From JBFAPK01 sp040676675 (GTDB taxonomy: Bacteria > Actinomycetota > Actinomycetes > Mycobacteriales > Micromonosporaceae): a DNA stretch of 64,000 nucleotides. Of this stretch, positions 7,354 to 15,997 are shown in pieces. The stretch covers positions 124,001-188,000 of the forward strand of contig NZ_JBFAPK010000007.1 in the NCBI RefSeq assembly GCF_040676675.1, written 5' to 3'. The position numbers and the translations under genes are program-made. Within the stretch, counting starts at the first letter, position 1. Each line of letters begins with the position of its first letter. The notes below the pieces were generated by a model, which was not told where the DNA came from, did not search any database, and saw only the letters and a list, made by a program, of their open reading frames with translations.

Positions 7354-9198
7354 TCAGCGCCAGCGCTCGTCGGAGTACTCGTACCCGGCCCGGCGGGCTC
7401 CCGCGCGCGGGACGTCACCGGCGGGCGGGTGGCCGTACTCGCCGTCGTCCGCCCGGCGCCGTCGGCCCGGCTCGCCGTGCTCGGGACGCCACGGCGCCGG
7501 AGGTTCGAGCCCGCCGGGCGGCAACGCCGGCACGCCCCGCCGGCCCTCCCCGCCCCGGTCGGCGTGCCACTCCGGGGGGCCACCCGGCCGGTCACCGCCG
7601 CCGGACCACTCGCCCTCCAGCGGGTACCCGCCGCCGCGCCGGGCGTCGCCGGGGTCGTACTCGTCGGGATCCGGCCCGGCCCGGCGCGCGCCGCCCCGCC
7701 GCGGCTCCTCGCGCCACGGCTCCGCCTGGCGCATCTCGGCCCACCGGTCCTCCATCCGCAGCTCCGTACCGGAGGAGTCGGTGTGCAACGAGGCACGCCG
7801 CTCGCCCATCCGGACCTCCTGCCCCCGGTCGTCGCTGCGTACCGACGCCCAGCGGTCGCCGGCCCGCAGGCCGGACCAGTACTCCGCGTCGGCGTCGTCG
7901 TCCGCCTCGTCGCGCCGGGACCGCCGGCCCGCGCCGCCACGCGGCTCCGCCTGCCGCCGGCCGCCGCGCTCGTCGTCGCGCGGACCGTCGCCGCGCCAGC
8001 CGCCCCGGTCCTCGCCCCGGTCGTCGTCGCGCGGTTCGGCCTGCCGGCGGCGACCGCCCCGGCCCTCCCGCTCGTCGTCGCGCGGGCCCTCGCCCCACCG
8101 GCCGGCGCGGCCCTCGTCCCGCGGCGGCTCCGCGCGCCGGCCCCGCGGCGGCTCGTCCGACCACTCCGGCTCCGGCTCGTGCCCGGCCCCGGCGCCGTAC
8201 ACGTTCCCGCCGCCGTAGACATTCCCGCCGCCGTAGACGTTTCCGCTGTAGGTGCCCGCGCCGTAGCCGGCCGCCGCGTCGGGGTCGGCCCCGTGCGGGC
8301 CGACGATCGTCGAGCGGGTGGTGACCTGGACGGTCTCGGTGTGCCGTACCACGCCGCCGGCCAGGTGCGGCCGGGGCGGCGCCTCGCCACCGCCCGGTAC
8401 GCCGGCCCGGCCGCCGCGCGGGCCCCCGCCGTACTGCTGCGCCGGCCCGTACGGGGGTGGCGGGTCGTACTGTCCGGCGCCGGCCGGGTGCTGGTGGCCG
8501 CCGCGGGCGCCGTACTCGCCCGCCACGCCGTACTCCCCCGGACCCGGCTGGGCGTGACCGCGCGGTACGCCCGGACCGGCCTCGGCCTGGGCGTATCCGC
8601 CCCGCCCGTGCGGGGGCTGGCCGTATCGGGGCTGGTCGTAACCGGCCGGATCGTCGTCATCGTGGTCGGCGTCGTACCCGACGGGTTCGGCCCCGCGCGG
8701 GCCGGACCGGTGGGCCGCGCCCCGTGCCGGCTCGCCCCGCACGGCCTCGCCGCGGGCGCTCTCGCCGCGCGCGCTCTCGCCGCGCGCGTCCTCGGCGCGC
8801 GCCGGGGCCGGGCCGCTCGTCGCAATCGCGTCCACCTGGCCACGGAGCGCCTGGACGTCGTTCTGGAGGGTCTGCAGCTTCTCGCCGAACGCCTGGTGGG
8901 TGGCGCGGGCCGCGGCGGCGATGTCGTTGCGGACGTTCTCGCGGAGACCGTCGATCTCCTCGTAGAGCGTCTCCTCGATTTCGCTACGGACCGTGTCCGC
9001 GTTTCCGCGCAAAGTTATCGAGAGGCCGATCAGTACGACGGCCAGTACCGCCAGTACCGCGGCGATCCGCAACGGGCCGTTGCCGCTCCCCACCAACAGC
9101 AGCAACGCCGCCAGCGGCGCGAGTCCGACCCCGGCCCAGAACAACACGGTCAACAGCGGATTCCGCCGTGGCTGCTCGGCGCTGTCCGGGTCCGGCAT
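7354..9198 (-). CDS. Two-TM coiled-coil protein with long repetitive disordered tail
   Basis: Not a recognised family; 614 residues from MPDPDSAEQ. Two hydrophobic helices (about 17-40 and 44-63) are followed by a coiled coil (about 68-125, EIEETLYEEIDGLREN onward). The rest is charged, low-complexity and repetitive: ARGES/ARGEA-type pentapeptides, three NVYGGG-like hexapeptides near residue 340, two DDERGGRRQAEPR-like blocks, then alternating units around GDRWASVRSDDRGQE, GERRASLHTDSSGTE and EDRWAEMR. It looks membrane-anchored with a long cytoplasmic or surface tail, perhaps a scaffold. It converges on nuoD with a 19-base gap. The start is the first Met before the hydrophobic part. Confidence 0.6.
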   Translation of the reverse strand: MPDPDSAEQPRRNPLLTVLFWAGVGLAPLAALLLLVGSGNGPLRIAAVLAVLAVVLIGLSITLRGNADTVRSEIEETLYEEIDGLRENVRNDIAAAARATHQAFGEKLQTLQNDVQALRGQVDAIATSGPAPARAEDARGESARGESARGEAVRGEPARGAAHRSGPRGAEPVGYDADHDDDDPAGYDQPRYGQPPHGRGGYAQAEAGPGVPRGHAQPGPGEYGVAGEYGARGGHQHPAGAGQYDPPPPYGPAQQYGGGPRGGRAGVPGGGEAPPRPHLAGGVVRHTETVQVTTRSTIVGPHGADPDAAAGYGAGTYSGNVYGGGNVYGGGNVYGAGAGHEPEPEWSDEPPRGRRAEPPRDEGRAGRWGEGPRDDEREGRGGRRRQAEPRDDDRGEDRGGWRGDGPRDDERGGRRQAEPRGGAGRRSRRDEADDDADAEYWSGLRAGDRWASVRSDDRGQEVRMGERRASLHTDSSGTELRMEDRWAEMRQAEPWREEPRRGGARRAGPDPDEYDPGDARRGGGYPLEGEWSGGGDRPGGPPEWHADRGGEGRRGVPALPPGGLEPPAPWRPEHGEPGRRRRADDGEYGHPPAGDVPRAGARRAGYEYSDERWR

Positions 9199-9335
9199 GG
9201 CAGTGGAGCCTACCGAGAGTTCCTGAAAGTGTGAACCGGCGGCATCGGTACCGTACCAATTCCGGCACAATCGTCGAACCCGCCCGCGCGCCTCCCCGCC
9301 CGGAGCCGAAACGGGGCTGGAGCCGGCCGGAAAAG

Positions 9336-9372
9336 GCGGGGGCCGGCGGCATCGAATGCCGCCGGCCCCCGC
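9336..9372 (-). terminator. Intrinsic terminator after the binding-protein gene
   Basis: A perfect 17-bp inverted repeat, 9336-9352 paired with 9356-9372, with the 3-base loop CGA. On the minus strand it is followed by CCTTTTCC, the expected U-tract. It lies 22 bases beyond the stop of the binding-protein gene at 9395. Confidence 0.88.
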
Positions 9373-9394
9373 GCCGGAGATACGAGCCGGACCG

Positions 9395-10402
9395 TCAGCC
9401 GGCCGCCAGCGCGCCGTCGGAGGAGAAGACCAGACCCACGCTCGCGGCGCCCGTGGTCAGCGCCGACTTGGTCTGCGGGCCGCCCGCGTCGAGCGAGCTG
9501 AACTTCCCCGCCTTGAAGTTGTAGACCTGCACGAGGCCGGCCTGGCACTTCGGCCGCTGCGGGCACTCCGGCGGGCCGGCGAGCACCGTCGCGCTACCGG
9601 AGCACTTCGCGGCGAGCTCGGAGATGGTCTTCACGCCGTACTTGTCGGCGAAGGCCTGGGTCACCGCGAACGCGTTCTGGTCCTGGGCGGGGGACGGCTG
9701 GCCGAAGGTCAGCCCGACCTTCTCCCCGACGGTACGGAGTCCGCTCACCGTCTTGTCCAGGTCGGGCGAGGAGATCTCGGTGGTCGTGCCCGGGTTGACC
9801 TTCTTGTTGAGGAACTCGGCCATGGTGGCGGCGTACTCGGGCACCACCTGGATCTCGCCCTTCTCCAGCGCCGGCTCGTACAGCTCCCGGTTGCCGATCT
9901 GCTGCACCGTCACCTGGTACCCGGCGGCGGTCAGCGCGATCCGGTAGAGCTCGCCGAGAATCTGGTTCTCGCTGAAGTTCGCCGCGCCGACGGTCAGCTT
10001 CCCGCCCGGACCCTGGGCCAGTCCGGCGGTGAGGTTGTTCGCGGAGGCGAACTGCTCGGCGGCGACCTTCGGCGTCTTGCGGTCGACGTCGACCGCCTTG
10101 TTCAACTCGATCAACTTGGACGTGTCGAGCGTGGCGGCGACCTTGTCCACCGCCGCCAGCAGCGCGGGGTTCGCGGCCTTGGCGTTGACCGCCGCGATCA
10201 CGTTGTCGGTGTTCTGGAGCTTCTTGTCGTCGTCCAGGACGACCAGCTTGCTGCCGGCGACCGGGGCACAACCGGCCCCGGCGGCGGTACCACCGCGGGG
10301 AGCCTCGGTGCCGGATGAGCCGGCACCCCCGCATCCCGCGAGGAACGACGCCGCGGCGAGCGCGCCTGCCGCGCCGACGGCGATACGTGTACGTGCGTGC
10401 AT
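9395..10402 (-). CDS. Glycine betaine/choline-type ABC substrate-binding lipoprotein, circularly permuted
   Basis: Exported lipoprotein of 335 residues from MHARTRIAVG, with lipobox FLAGC (acylated Cys24). It is an OpuAC/ProX-type binding protein, but the domain order is rotated. The segment usually at the C-terminus (LVVLDDDKKLQ, LDTSKLIELNKAVDV, about residues 53-122) comes first, then the usual N-terminal start KLTVGAANFSENQILGELY (135-153) and PEYAATMAEF. The protein ends at ASVGLVFSSDGALAAG, where canonical relatives continue into the 'LVVLEDDK' segment. Partner permeases lie upstream at 10794-12318. A strong terminator follows. Confidence 0.9.
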   Translation of the reverse strand: MHARTRIAVGAAGALAAASFLAGCGGAGSSGTEAPRGGTAAGAGCAPVAGSKLVVLDDDKKLQNTDNVIAAVNAKAANPALLAAVDKVAATLDTSKLIELNKAVDVDRKTPKVAAEQFASANNLTAGLAQGPGGKLTVGAANFSENQILGELYRIALTAAGYQVTVQQIGNRELYEPALEKGEIQVVPEYAATMAEFLNKKVNPGTTTEISSPDLDKTVSGLRTVGEKVGLTFGQPSPAQDQNAFAVTQAFADKYGVKTISELAAKCSGSATVLAGPPECPQRPKCQAGLVQVYNFKAGKFSSLDAGGPQTKSALTTGAASVGLVFSSDGALAAG

Positions 10403-10793
10403 GGACGCCCGCCTTCCGTGTCCCGGCGCGAACCCCCCGTGGGTCCGGCCGCGTGTCCGACGGACGGCCAAACCGGTGGTCGCCCGCGATCTACCAGGAA
10501 ACATCTTCACATCCGGTCAGACAACTTCGCCGCCGAGTTGAAACCAGATCGTCATACCCATGTCAGCAATCCGGGCACCGGTTTCGGAACTTCGACCATC
10601 GTCGCGAAGAATGCCGGGTTTGGCGCTACTTCCGGGCAGGAACGCACCACGCTCGGGAGCCGTGTCGCGCAGAGATCGGGCGCCGTGTCGCGCGCCCAGC
10701 GCAGGCGCCGGACTGCGCCCCGCTCATAAGCCGGATCGCACCACGCCCGGAAGCCGGACCGGGTCCGGCCCCGGCCGGCGGTTTGCGCCCCGC
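10403..10793. other. Intergenic region upstream of the binding-protein gene
   Basis: About 390 bases without a convincing gene. It contains degenerate local duplications: TGCGCCCCGCTCA near 10713 and again near 10783, and GCACCACGC near 10646 and 10738, each followed by a GGAAGCC/GGGAGCC-like string. The leader and promoter of the binding-protein gene must be here, but no clear -35/-10 pair was found. Confidence 0.5.
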
Positions 10794-11522
10794 TCAGGAG
10801 CCGGCGACCGCCGCGTCGGCGCGGCGGTCGGCGCGCCCGCGCACCCGGGTACGCCGCAGCGGGCGGGGCGTCACCAGGCGCTCGACCAGAGCCAGGACCA
10901 GCTCGACCAGCAGCGCCAGGACCGCGACCAGCACGCCGCCGGCGAGGATCTGCCCGCCGCCGCTCGCGATGCCCAACCCGAAGCCGGCGCTGATGATCTG
11001 CCCGAGGCCGCCGCCGTTCACGAACGACGCGAGCGCGGCCGTGGCCACCACCTGCACGGCGGCGGTACGGAAGCCGGCGGCCAGGTACGGCAGCGCCAGC
11101 GGCAGCTCCACCCAGCGCAGCAGTTGGCCCCCGGAGAGCCCCATTCCCCGCGCGGCGTCCCGGGTCTCCGGATCCACCTCCCGCACGCCCGTGTACGCGT
11201 TCGCGAGCAGCGGTGGGACCGCGAAGACCGCCAACGCGATGATCACGGGCGGGCGCCCGAAGCCGAGGAAGGTCAACGGCAGGATGGTCAGCAGCGCGAT
11301 GGTGGGTATCGCGAGCGTCACGTTCGAGATGACGACGACCACGCCGCCGCCCCGGCCGGTGTGCCCGAGCCAGAGCCCGATCGGCCAGGCCACCAGGCAG
11401 CCGAGCGCGACGGCCACCGCCGAGATGGCGAGGTGCTCGCCGAGCCGGTCCAGGATCCCGCCGGGGACGGTCCAGTTCAGCGGGTCGTTCAGCCAGACGA
11501 TCGCCTGCTCGACCGGGTTCAT
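10794..11522 (-). CDS. ABC transporter permease, ProW/OpuCB type
   Basis: Inner-membrane permease of 242 residues with about five to six transmembrane helices. The EAA-type loop that docks the ATPase is EVDPETRDAARGMGLSGGQL (about residues 116-135). The start at 11522 has GGGGAGGAG six bases upstream. It lies between the second permease and the binding protein on the same strand, consistent with one osmolyte/quaternary-amine uptake system. Confidence 0.92.
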   Translation of the reverse strand: MNPVEQAIVWLNDPLNWTVPGGILDRLGEHLAISAVAVALGCLVAWPIGLWLGHTGRGGGVVVVISNVTLAIPTIALLTILPLTFLGFGRPPVIIALAVFAVPPLLANAYTGVREVDPETRDAARGMGLSGGQLLRWVELPLALPYLAAGFRTAAVQVVATAALASFVNGGGLGQIISAGFGLGIASGGGQILAGGVLVAVLALLVELVLALVERLVTPRPLRRTRVRGRADRRADAAVAGS

Positions 11523-11628
11523 CGCGGCTCCTCCCCGGCCACCGTCACGGTACGGCCCGCCCGCGTCACGCCGGAGTCCGCCGACGTCCCGGCCCGGCCC
11601 GCCCGCGTCACCACGGGGTCCGCCGGCG

Positions 11629-12318
11629 TCATGATGCCGTCCGACGGGCGATCCAGGGCGTCAACAGCCGGCCGATCCCGGCGAGCACCAGGTCGAGGAC
11701 GAGCGCGAGCCCCACGCAGAGGACCGTACCCGTGAGGATCTCGGCCCGGTAGAAGTTGTTACGGAAGCCGCCCAGGATGAGCTGGCCGAGGCCGCCGTGG
11801 CCGACCAGCACCCCGACCGTGACCAGCGCCACCGTGGAGACCGTCGCGAGGCGCAGCCCGGTGAGGATGCCGGGCAGCGCAAGCGGCAGGTCGATCCGGA
11901 ACAGCCGGGCGAAGCGCCCGTACCCCATGCCCTGCGCCGCCTCGCGCACCTCCGGCGGTACCTGGTTGAGCCCCGCGAGCGCGTTCCTGATGATCAGCAG
12001 GAGCGCGTACAGGACCAGACCGATGAGCACCGTGCCGGTGCCGGTGCCGACGTACGGGGCGATGAAGGCGAACAATGCCAGGGACGGGATCGTGTAGAGG
12101 ACCCCGGAGAGTGCGAGAATCGGCCCGGTGAGGGGCCGGAACCAGTACGCCGCGACCGCCAGCGGGACAGCCACCACCGCGGCTATCAGCACCGCCTGCA
12201 CGGTGAGTTCGGCGTGCTCGCGCAGGGCGGCGAGGATGGTGTCGGAGTTGTCCCGCACGTACTGCCAGGAAAACCACGGATTACCCGGGTAATCCTGGTA
12301 GCTCAGCTGGAAGGACAT
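11629..12318 (-). CDS. ABC transporter permease, ProW/OpuCB type
   Basis: Second permease of the importer, 229 residues, with an EAA loop EVREAAQGMGYGRFARLFRI at about residues 122-141. The N-terminal WFSWQYVRDN segment resembles other family members, so the start at 12318 or very close is likely, although no ribosome-binding site is visible. Its ATG is only two bases from the divergent start of the ATPase gene. The two permeases are similar in architecture and probably form a heterodimer. Confidence 0.91.
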   Translation of the reverse strand: MSFQLSYQDYPGNPWFSWQYVRDNSDTILAALREHAELTVQAVLIAAVVAVPLAVAAYWFRPLTGPILALSGVLYTIPSLALFAFIAPYVGTGTGTVLIGLVLYALLLIIRNALAGLNQVPPEVREAAQGMGYGRFARLFRIDLPLALPGILTGLRLATVSTVALVTVGVLVGHGGLGQLILGGFRNNFYRAEILTGTVLCVGLALVLDLVLAGIGRLLTPWIARRTAS

Positions 12319-12320
12319 AC

Positions 12321-13370
12321 GTGGACGCTACCCCGCCGGACGGTTCCCCCGCTCCGCAGCACACCACGCCCGCGGCCGGGCCCGGCGGCGCCACCGGCGG
12401 CGCCGCGACGATCACGCTGGAATCGGTACGCAAGCAGTACCCGGACGGGACCGTGGCCGTCGGTGACCTGAGCCTCACCGTGAAGGCCGGCGAGCTGGTC
12501 GTGCTCGTCGGCCCGTCGGGCTGCGGCAAGTCCACCGTCCTCCGCATGATCAACAGGTTGATCGAGCCGACCTCCGGCCGGATCGTGCTCGACGGCGAGG
12601 ACGTGACCCGCGCCGATCCGGTCCGGCTCCGGCGCCGGATCGGGTACGTCATCCAGAACGTCGGCCTCTTCCCACACCAGACGGTACGGGCCAACGTCGG
12701 TACGGTGCCCCGGCTGCTCGGCTGGTCCCGGCCCCGCATCCGGGGCCGGGCCGACGAGCTGCTCGACCTGGTCGGGCTCGACCCCGCCCAGTTCGCCAAC
12801 CGCTACCCACACGAGCTCTCCGGCGGGCAGCGCCAGCGGGTGGGCGTGGCGCGGGCGCTCGCGGCCGATCCGGTGGTGCTGCTGATGGACGAGCCGTTCT
12901 CGGCGGTGGACCCGATCGCGCGGACCCGGCTCCAGGAGGAGTTCCTCCGCCTCCAGGCCGACGTACGCAAGACGATCGTGCTGGTCACGCACGACCTGGA
13001 CGAGGCGGTGCGGTTGGGCGACCGGATCGCCCTGCTCTCCGAGGGTGGCAAGCTCCAGCAGTACGACTCGCCGGCCGCCCTGCTCGGCGAGCCGGCGACC
13101 CCGTTCGTGCGCGAGTTCGTCGGGGCCGACCGGGGCATCCGACGCCTCGCGGTCACCGCGATCACCGCCGAGATGCTGGCACCGTGGCCCGGCCCGACCG
13201 CCCCCACCGACCTGCCCACGGTGGCGCTCGGCTCCTCGCTCTACGACGCGCTGGCCGTACTGCTGACCGCGAACGCCGACGAGGCTCGGGTGGTGGACGG
13301 TACCGAGCCGGTGGGCCTGCTCAGCCGGCACCGGATCCTCAGCATCGACTACCCCGCCGAGCGGGCCTAG
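12321..13370 (+). CDS. ABC transporter ATP-binding protein, OpuCA/ProV type
   Basis: ATPase of 349 residues for the adjacent importer. Walker A GPSGCGKST (about 73-81), signature LSGGQRQRVGVARAL (157-171), Walker B VVLLMDEPF (176-184) and the H-loop THDLDEA are intact. A C-terminal extension of about 90 residues resembles the CBS-like region of osmosensing ATPases but is short. The GTG start has GGAAGGA six bases before it. The first 30 residues are Pro/Ala/Gly-rich. It is transcribed away from its permease and binding-protein partners. Confidence 0.93.
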   Translation: MDATPPDGSPAPQHTTPAAGPGGATGGAATITLESVRKQYPDGTVAVGDLSLTVKAGELVVLVGPSGCGKSTVLRMINRLIEPTSGRIVLDGEDVTRADPVRLRRRIGYVIQNVGLFPHQTVRANVGTVPRLLGWSRPRIRGRADELLDLVGLDPAQFANRYPHELSGGQRQRVGVARALAADPVVLLMDEPFSAVDPIARTRLQEEFLRLQADVRKTIVLVTHDLDEAVRLGDRIALLSEGGKLQQYDSPAALLGEPATPFVREFVGADRGIRRLAVTAITAEMLAPWPGPTAPTDLPTVALGSSLYDALAVLLTANADEARVVDGTEPVGLLSRHRILSIDYPAERA

Positions 13371-13424
13371 GCAAGACCCGCGGCGAGCTGGCCGGTCGCG
13401 GTTGGACCTGCCGCGGTGGACCTG

Positions 13425-13469
13425 CCGCGGCCGGGTCCGGCGAGGGAAGGGGGCCGGACCCGGCCGCGG
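13425..13469. terminator. Bidirectional hairpin terminator
   Basis: A perfect 17-bp inverted repeat (13425-13441 with 13453-13469) and an 11-base loop lie between two convergent genes. No U-tract follows, but the stem is all but pure GC, a common actinobacterial form. Confidence 0.75.
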
Positions 13470-13514
13470 GCTCGGGGTGCGTGGGCGGCCCCGTACGGGC
13501 TTGCCCACCACCGG

Positions 13515-14006
13515 TCAGCGGGGACCGCGCCAGCCGCCGAGCGTCGCGATCCCGATGATCCAGCCGACGAAGAAGCCGTACCCGGCGCCCGCGCCCGCCG
13601 CCTCGAACGCCCCGAGCAGCGACGGGTTGCTGACGATCAGCGCGGCGAGCAGCCCGGCGAACGCGCCCGCGAAGACGTACGCCGACCAGCCGGCGAGGAG
13701 CTGGCTGAGCGTCCCCCGGGCCCGGGCCAGCTGCGAGCCGGGCAGCAGGTGGAGGAAGAGCGCGGTGAGGGCGACGACCAGGATCGCCTTGAGGTCGGCG
13801 GCGAAGACGTCCTGGACCGAGTCGTTCGAGTCGAAGCGCCAGGCGGGCCAGTTGAGCAGGCGCAGGAACCAGCCGCCCGCCGTACCGGCGTCGGTGTTGT
13901 CCCGGGCCCAGTCGGCGTACCAGGGGCTGCCGAAGACCAGGACCAGGACGAGTGCGGTCAGGGTGCCCGCACCGGTGGTGGTCTTGTAACGGTTGGTGAG
14001 AGCCAT
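13515..14006 (-). CDS. Hypothetical four-TM membrane protein
   Basis: Unrecognised protein of 163 residues, start ATG 14006. Hydrophobic helices fall at about 12-27, 72-88, 104-124 and 136-157. The loop between helices 1 and 2 is Trp-rich (SPWYADWARDN, NWPAWRF). There is no catalytic motif. It converges with the ABC ATPase across a strong hairpin. Confidence 0.7.
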   Translation of the reverse strand: MALTNRYKTTTGAGTLTALVLVLVFGSPWYADWARDNTDAGTAGGWFLRLLNWPAWRFDSNDSVQDVFAADLKAILVVALTALFLHLLPGSQLARARGTLSQLLAGWSAYVFAGAFAGLLAALIVSNPSLLGAFEAAGAGAGYGFFVGWIIGIATLGGWRGPR

Positions 14007-14137
14007 GGCGCGGTAAATGCCCCGCGCCGTTCCACCGGCAAACCTGACCGGCCGCTATGCGGCGATCCGCCCCCGCTGAGCCGATCGGGCGATCCGCCCG
14101 TCCTGCGGCGATCCGGGGCTGGGCGCGCGCCGGCCGG

Positions 14138-14446
14138 TCAGTGCTTCGACAGGTAGTCGATGAAGGCCGCCCGCAGCAGCGGCGCCGCCTCCTCGTACCC
14201 GTGCCCGGTCAGCTCCCGCCAGAGCGCCACCGCCTCGTCGACGGTCGGGCCGACCGAGTTCGGCGAGCCGTCCAGCACCGACGCCTCGTCCGCGTCCGGC
14301 AGGTGCCGCAGTACCGACCAGAAGAAGCCGACGTCGCGACGGTCCCGGGCCCGGGCGAAGGCCCGCTCCCGCAGCTCCTCTGTGGACAGGGCATCCAGCT
14401 CGGCGAAGGAGGGGGTGGTCGGGCCGCCGGTCGACGATTCGGTCAT
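14138..14446 (-). CDS. Small conserved-type cytoplasmic protein
   Basis: Unrecognised 102-residue soluble protein from MTESSTGG. A short disordered N-terminus is followed by a mostly helical region (SFAELDALSTEELRERAFAR, DVGFFWSVLRHLP, EEAAPLLRAAFIDYLSKH). Composition and codon third positions look like a real gene. Upstream is only a weak TTAGG. Confidence 0.6.
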   Translation of the reverse strand: MTESSTGGPTTPSFAELDALSTEELRERAFARARDRRDVGFFWSVLRHLPDADEASVLDGSPNSVGPTVDEAVALWRELTGHGYEEAAPLLRAAFIDYLSKH

Positions 14447-14497
14447 ACCGCCGAGCCTAACCGGCGCGGGTCGGCGTACCCAACTCAAGTCCGCAGG

Positions 14498-15805
14498 TCA
14501 GCGCCAGCGGTCGGGATCCCAGGGGTCCACCCGACTCTCGGCGCGCTGGGCCGGCAGCGAGGACGACCAGGAGTCCGCCCGGTCCGACCGGGGGCTCTCC
14601 CAACTCGGGGCGGGCGTACCGGCGGGGGCGCGGCGCCACAGGTCGTCCGGCCCGCCGGGGCGCGGGCGCCCGTACGACTCCACGAGCCGGGTCACGAGCA
14701 GACCGCCCGCGACGACCACGGCCGCGATCGCCGCGAGGGCGATGTGCCACTCCCGCCGGTCGGCGTACGTGATGAAGAGGGTGAGCAGCGAGACCGACAG
14801 GAGCGTGCCGAGGACCCCGCCGCGACGGCCGAAGGCGCTGGTGCCGGCCACCAGCACCGCTCCCAGCGCCAGCCCGGTCCACTCCAGCCCGGAGGTGGGG
14901 CGCACCGGCCCCGTGCCGTTCGCGGCGATCAGTACCCCGGCCAGCATCGCGAAGATCATCGACACGACCAGGGTGAGCGCGACGACCACGCCGGCCAGCG
15001 CGCCGCGCCGTACCGCCGGATCGCCGACCGGGCGGAAGCGGCCGACGGTGCGGCGCAGCGTCCTGATGGTGCCCAGGAGCCCACCCAGTACCGCCAGCGC
15101 GGCGAAGCCGCCCGCGAGGTACCAGGCCTCGCCGGTCGGGTCGTAGTCGCCCTGCACCTGCACCGGCGCCACCCGCTGCTGGATGAAGACGATCGCGCCG
15201 AGCGCCGCCGCGAGGCTGGCCGCCCACGACGGGACGTGCAGGCCCACCACCAGCGCCGCGACCGCCAGTCCGAGCAGCGCCACGGTCACGGTGGCGGGCG
15301 CCATCGCCTCGATCACGCCCCGGTCGCCGTTCTCGGCGAAGTGCAGCGCCGAGGCGAGCGCGACCGGCCCGATCGCGAGGTTCGGTACGCCGGCCCGCAG
15401 CGTGAGGCCCGCCCCGAGAGCCAGCAGCCCCAGCGCCGTACCGGCGACCAGCAGGTGGTTCAGCCCGGCGCCGCGCAGCTCGCCCGGGTAGTCCCGGTAC
15501 ATCAGGTACGCCAGCGCGCCCGCCCCGAGCAGGAGCACGACCTCCCAGATCAGGTGTACCGCCAGCCGGTCCCGGCCCCCGTCACCGTCGATCGGGTCGT
15601 CGTAGCCGTCGTCGACCGGTCCGTCCGGCTGCGGTTCGGTGCGCTCCGTGGCCGGCTCGTACACGTCGGCGACGAAGCTGCCGCCGTGACGTCCCTCGTC
15701 CCGGTACCTCGACTCGCCGTACCCCAGGTCGTCCAGCGTCCCGTCACCGACCCGCTCCGCGCCGTCGTCACCGCGTCGCCGGTAGATCGACTCGTCGTAC
15801 GCCAT
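14498..15805 (-). CDS. Orphan ABC permease-like membrane protein (BPD_transp_2 type)
   Basis: A 435-residue polytopic protein with roughly eight to ten hydrophobic helices, flanked by an acidic N-terminal tail of about 80 residues and a Pro/Ser/Arg-rich C-terminal tail of about 55. The segments RAGVPNLAIGPVALASA and GTSAFGRRGGVLGTLL match the pattern of branched-chain/ribose-type ABC permeases. No ATPase or binding protein is adjacent. GAGGAGG lies eight or so bases before ATG 15805. Family assignment is moderate. Confidence 0.6.
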   Translation of the reverse strand: MAYDESIYRRRGDDGAERVGDGTLDDLGYGESRYRDEGRHGGSFVADVYEPATERTEPQPDGPVDDGYDDPIDGDGGRDRLAVHLIWEVVLLLGAGALAYLMYRDYPGELRGAGLNHLLVAGTALGLLALGAGLTLRAGVPNLAIGPVALASALHFAENGDRGVIEAMAPATVTVALLGLAVAALVVGLHVPSWAASLAAALGAIVFIQQRVAPVQVQGDYDPTGEAWYLAGGFAALAVLGGLLGTIRTLRRTVGRFRPVGDPAVRRGALAGVVVALTLVVSMIFAMLAGVLIAANGTGPVRPTSGLEWTGLALGAVLVAGTSAFGRRGGVLGTLLSVSLLTLFITYADRREWHIALAAIAAVVVAGGLLVTRLVESYGRPRPGGPDDLWRRAPAGTPAPSWESPRSDRADSWSSSLPAQRAESRVDPWDPDRWR

Positions 15806-15997
15806 GTCGCGCGCCTCCTCTGGTCGTCCCGTCGACCAGTCAGCGTGCGGGGCCGGATGGTGGGGCCGAGCTGGCCGAGCGGACCGGGCCGGACGGGCGC
15901 GACGCGGCGCCCGGAATCGACCGGTCGCCAGGCACCGTACTCGCCGATCGCGGCCTCGCGTAACCCCCGAGCAGGCCGGGCCCGCGACGCGCGCCCG

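Noticed and set aside
6051..8843. Long minus-strand frame over nuoD and its neighbour
   Set aside because: Opposite nuoD and out of frame with the repeat protein; composition is Arg/Ala/Pro-rich noise.
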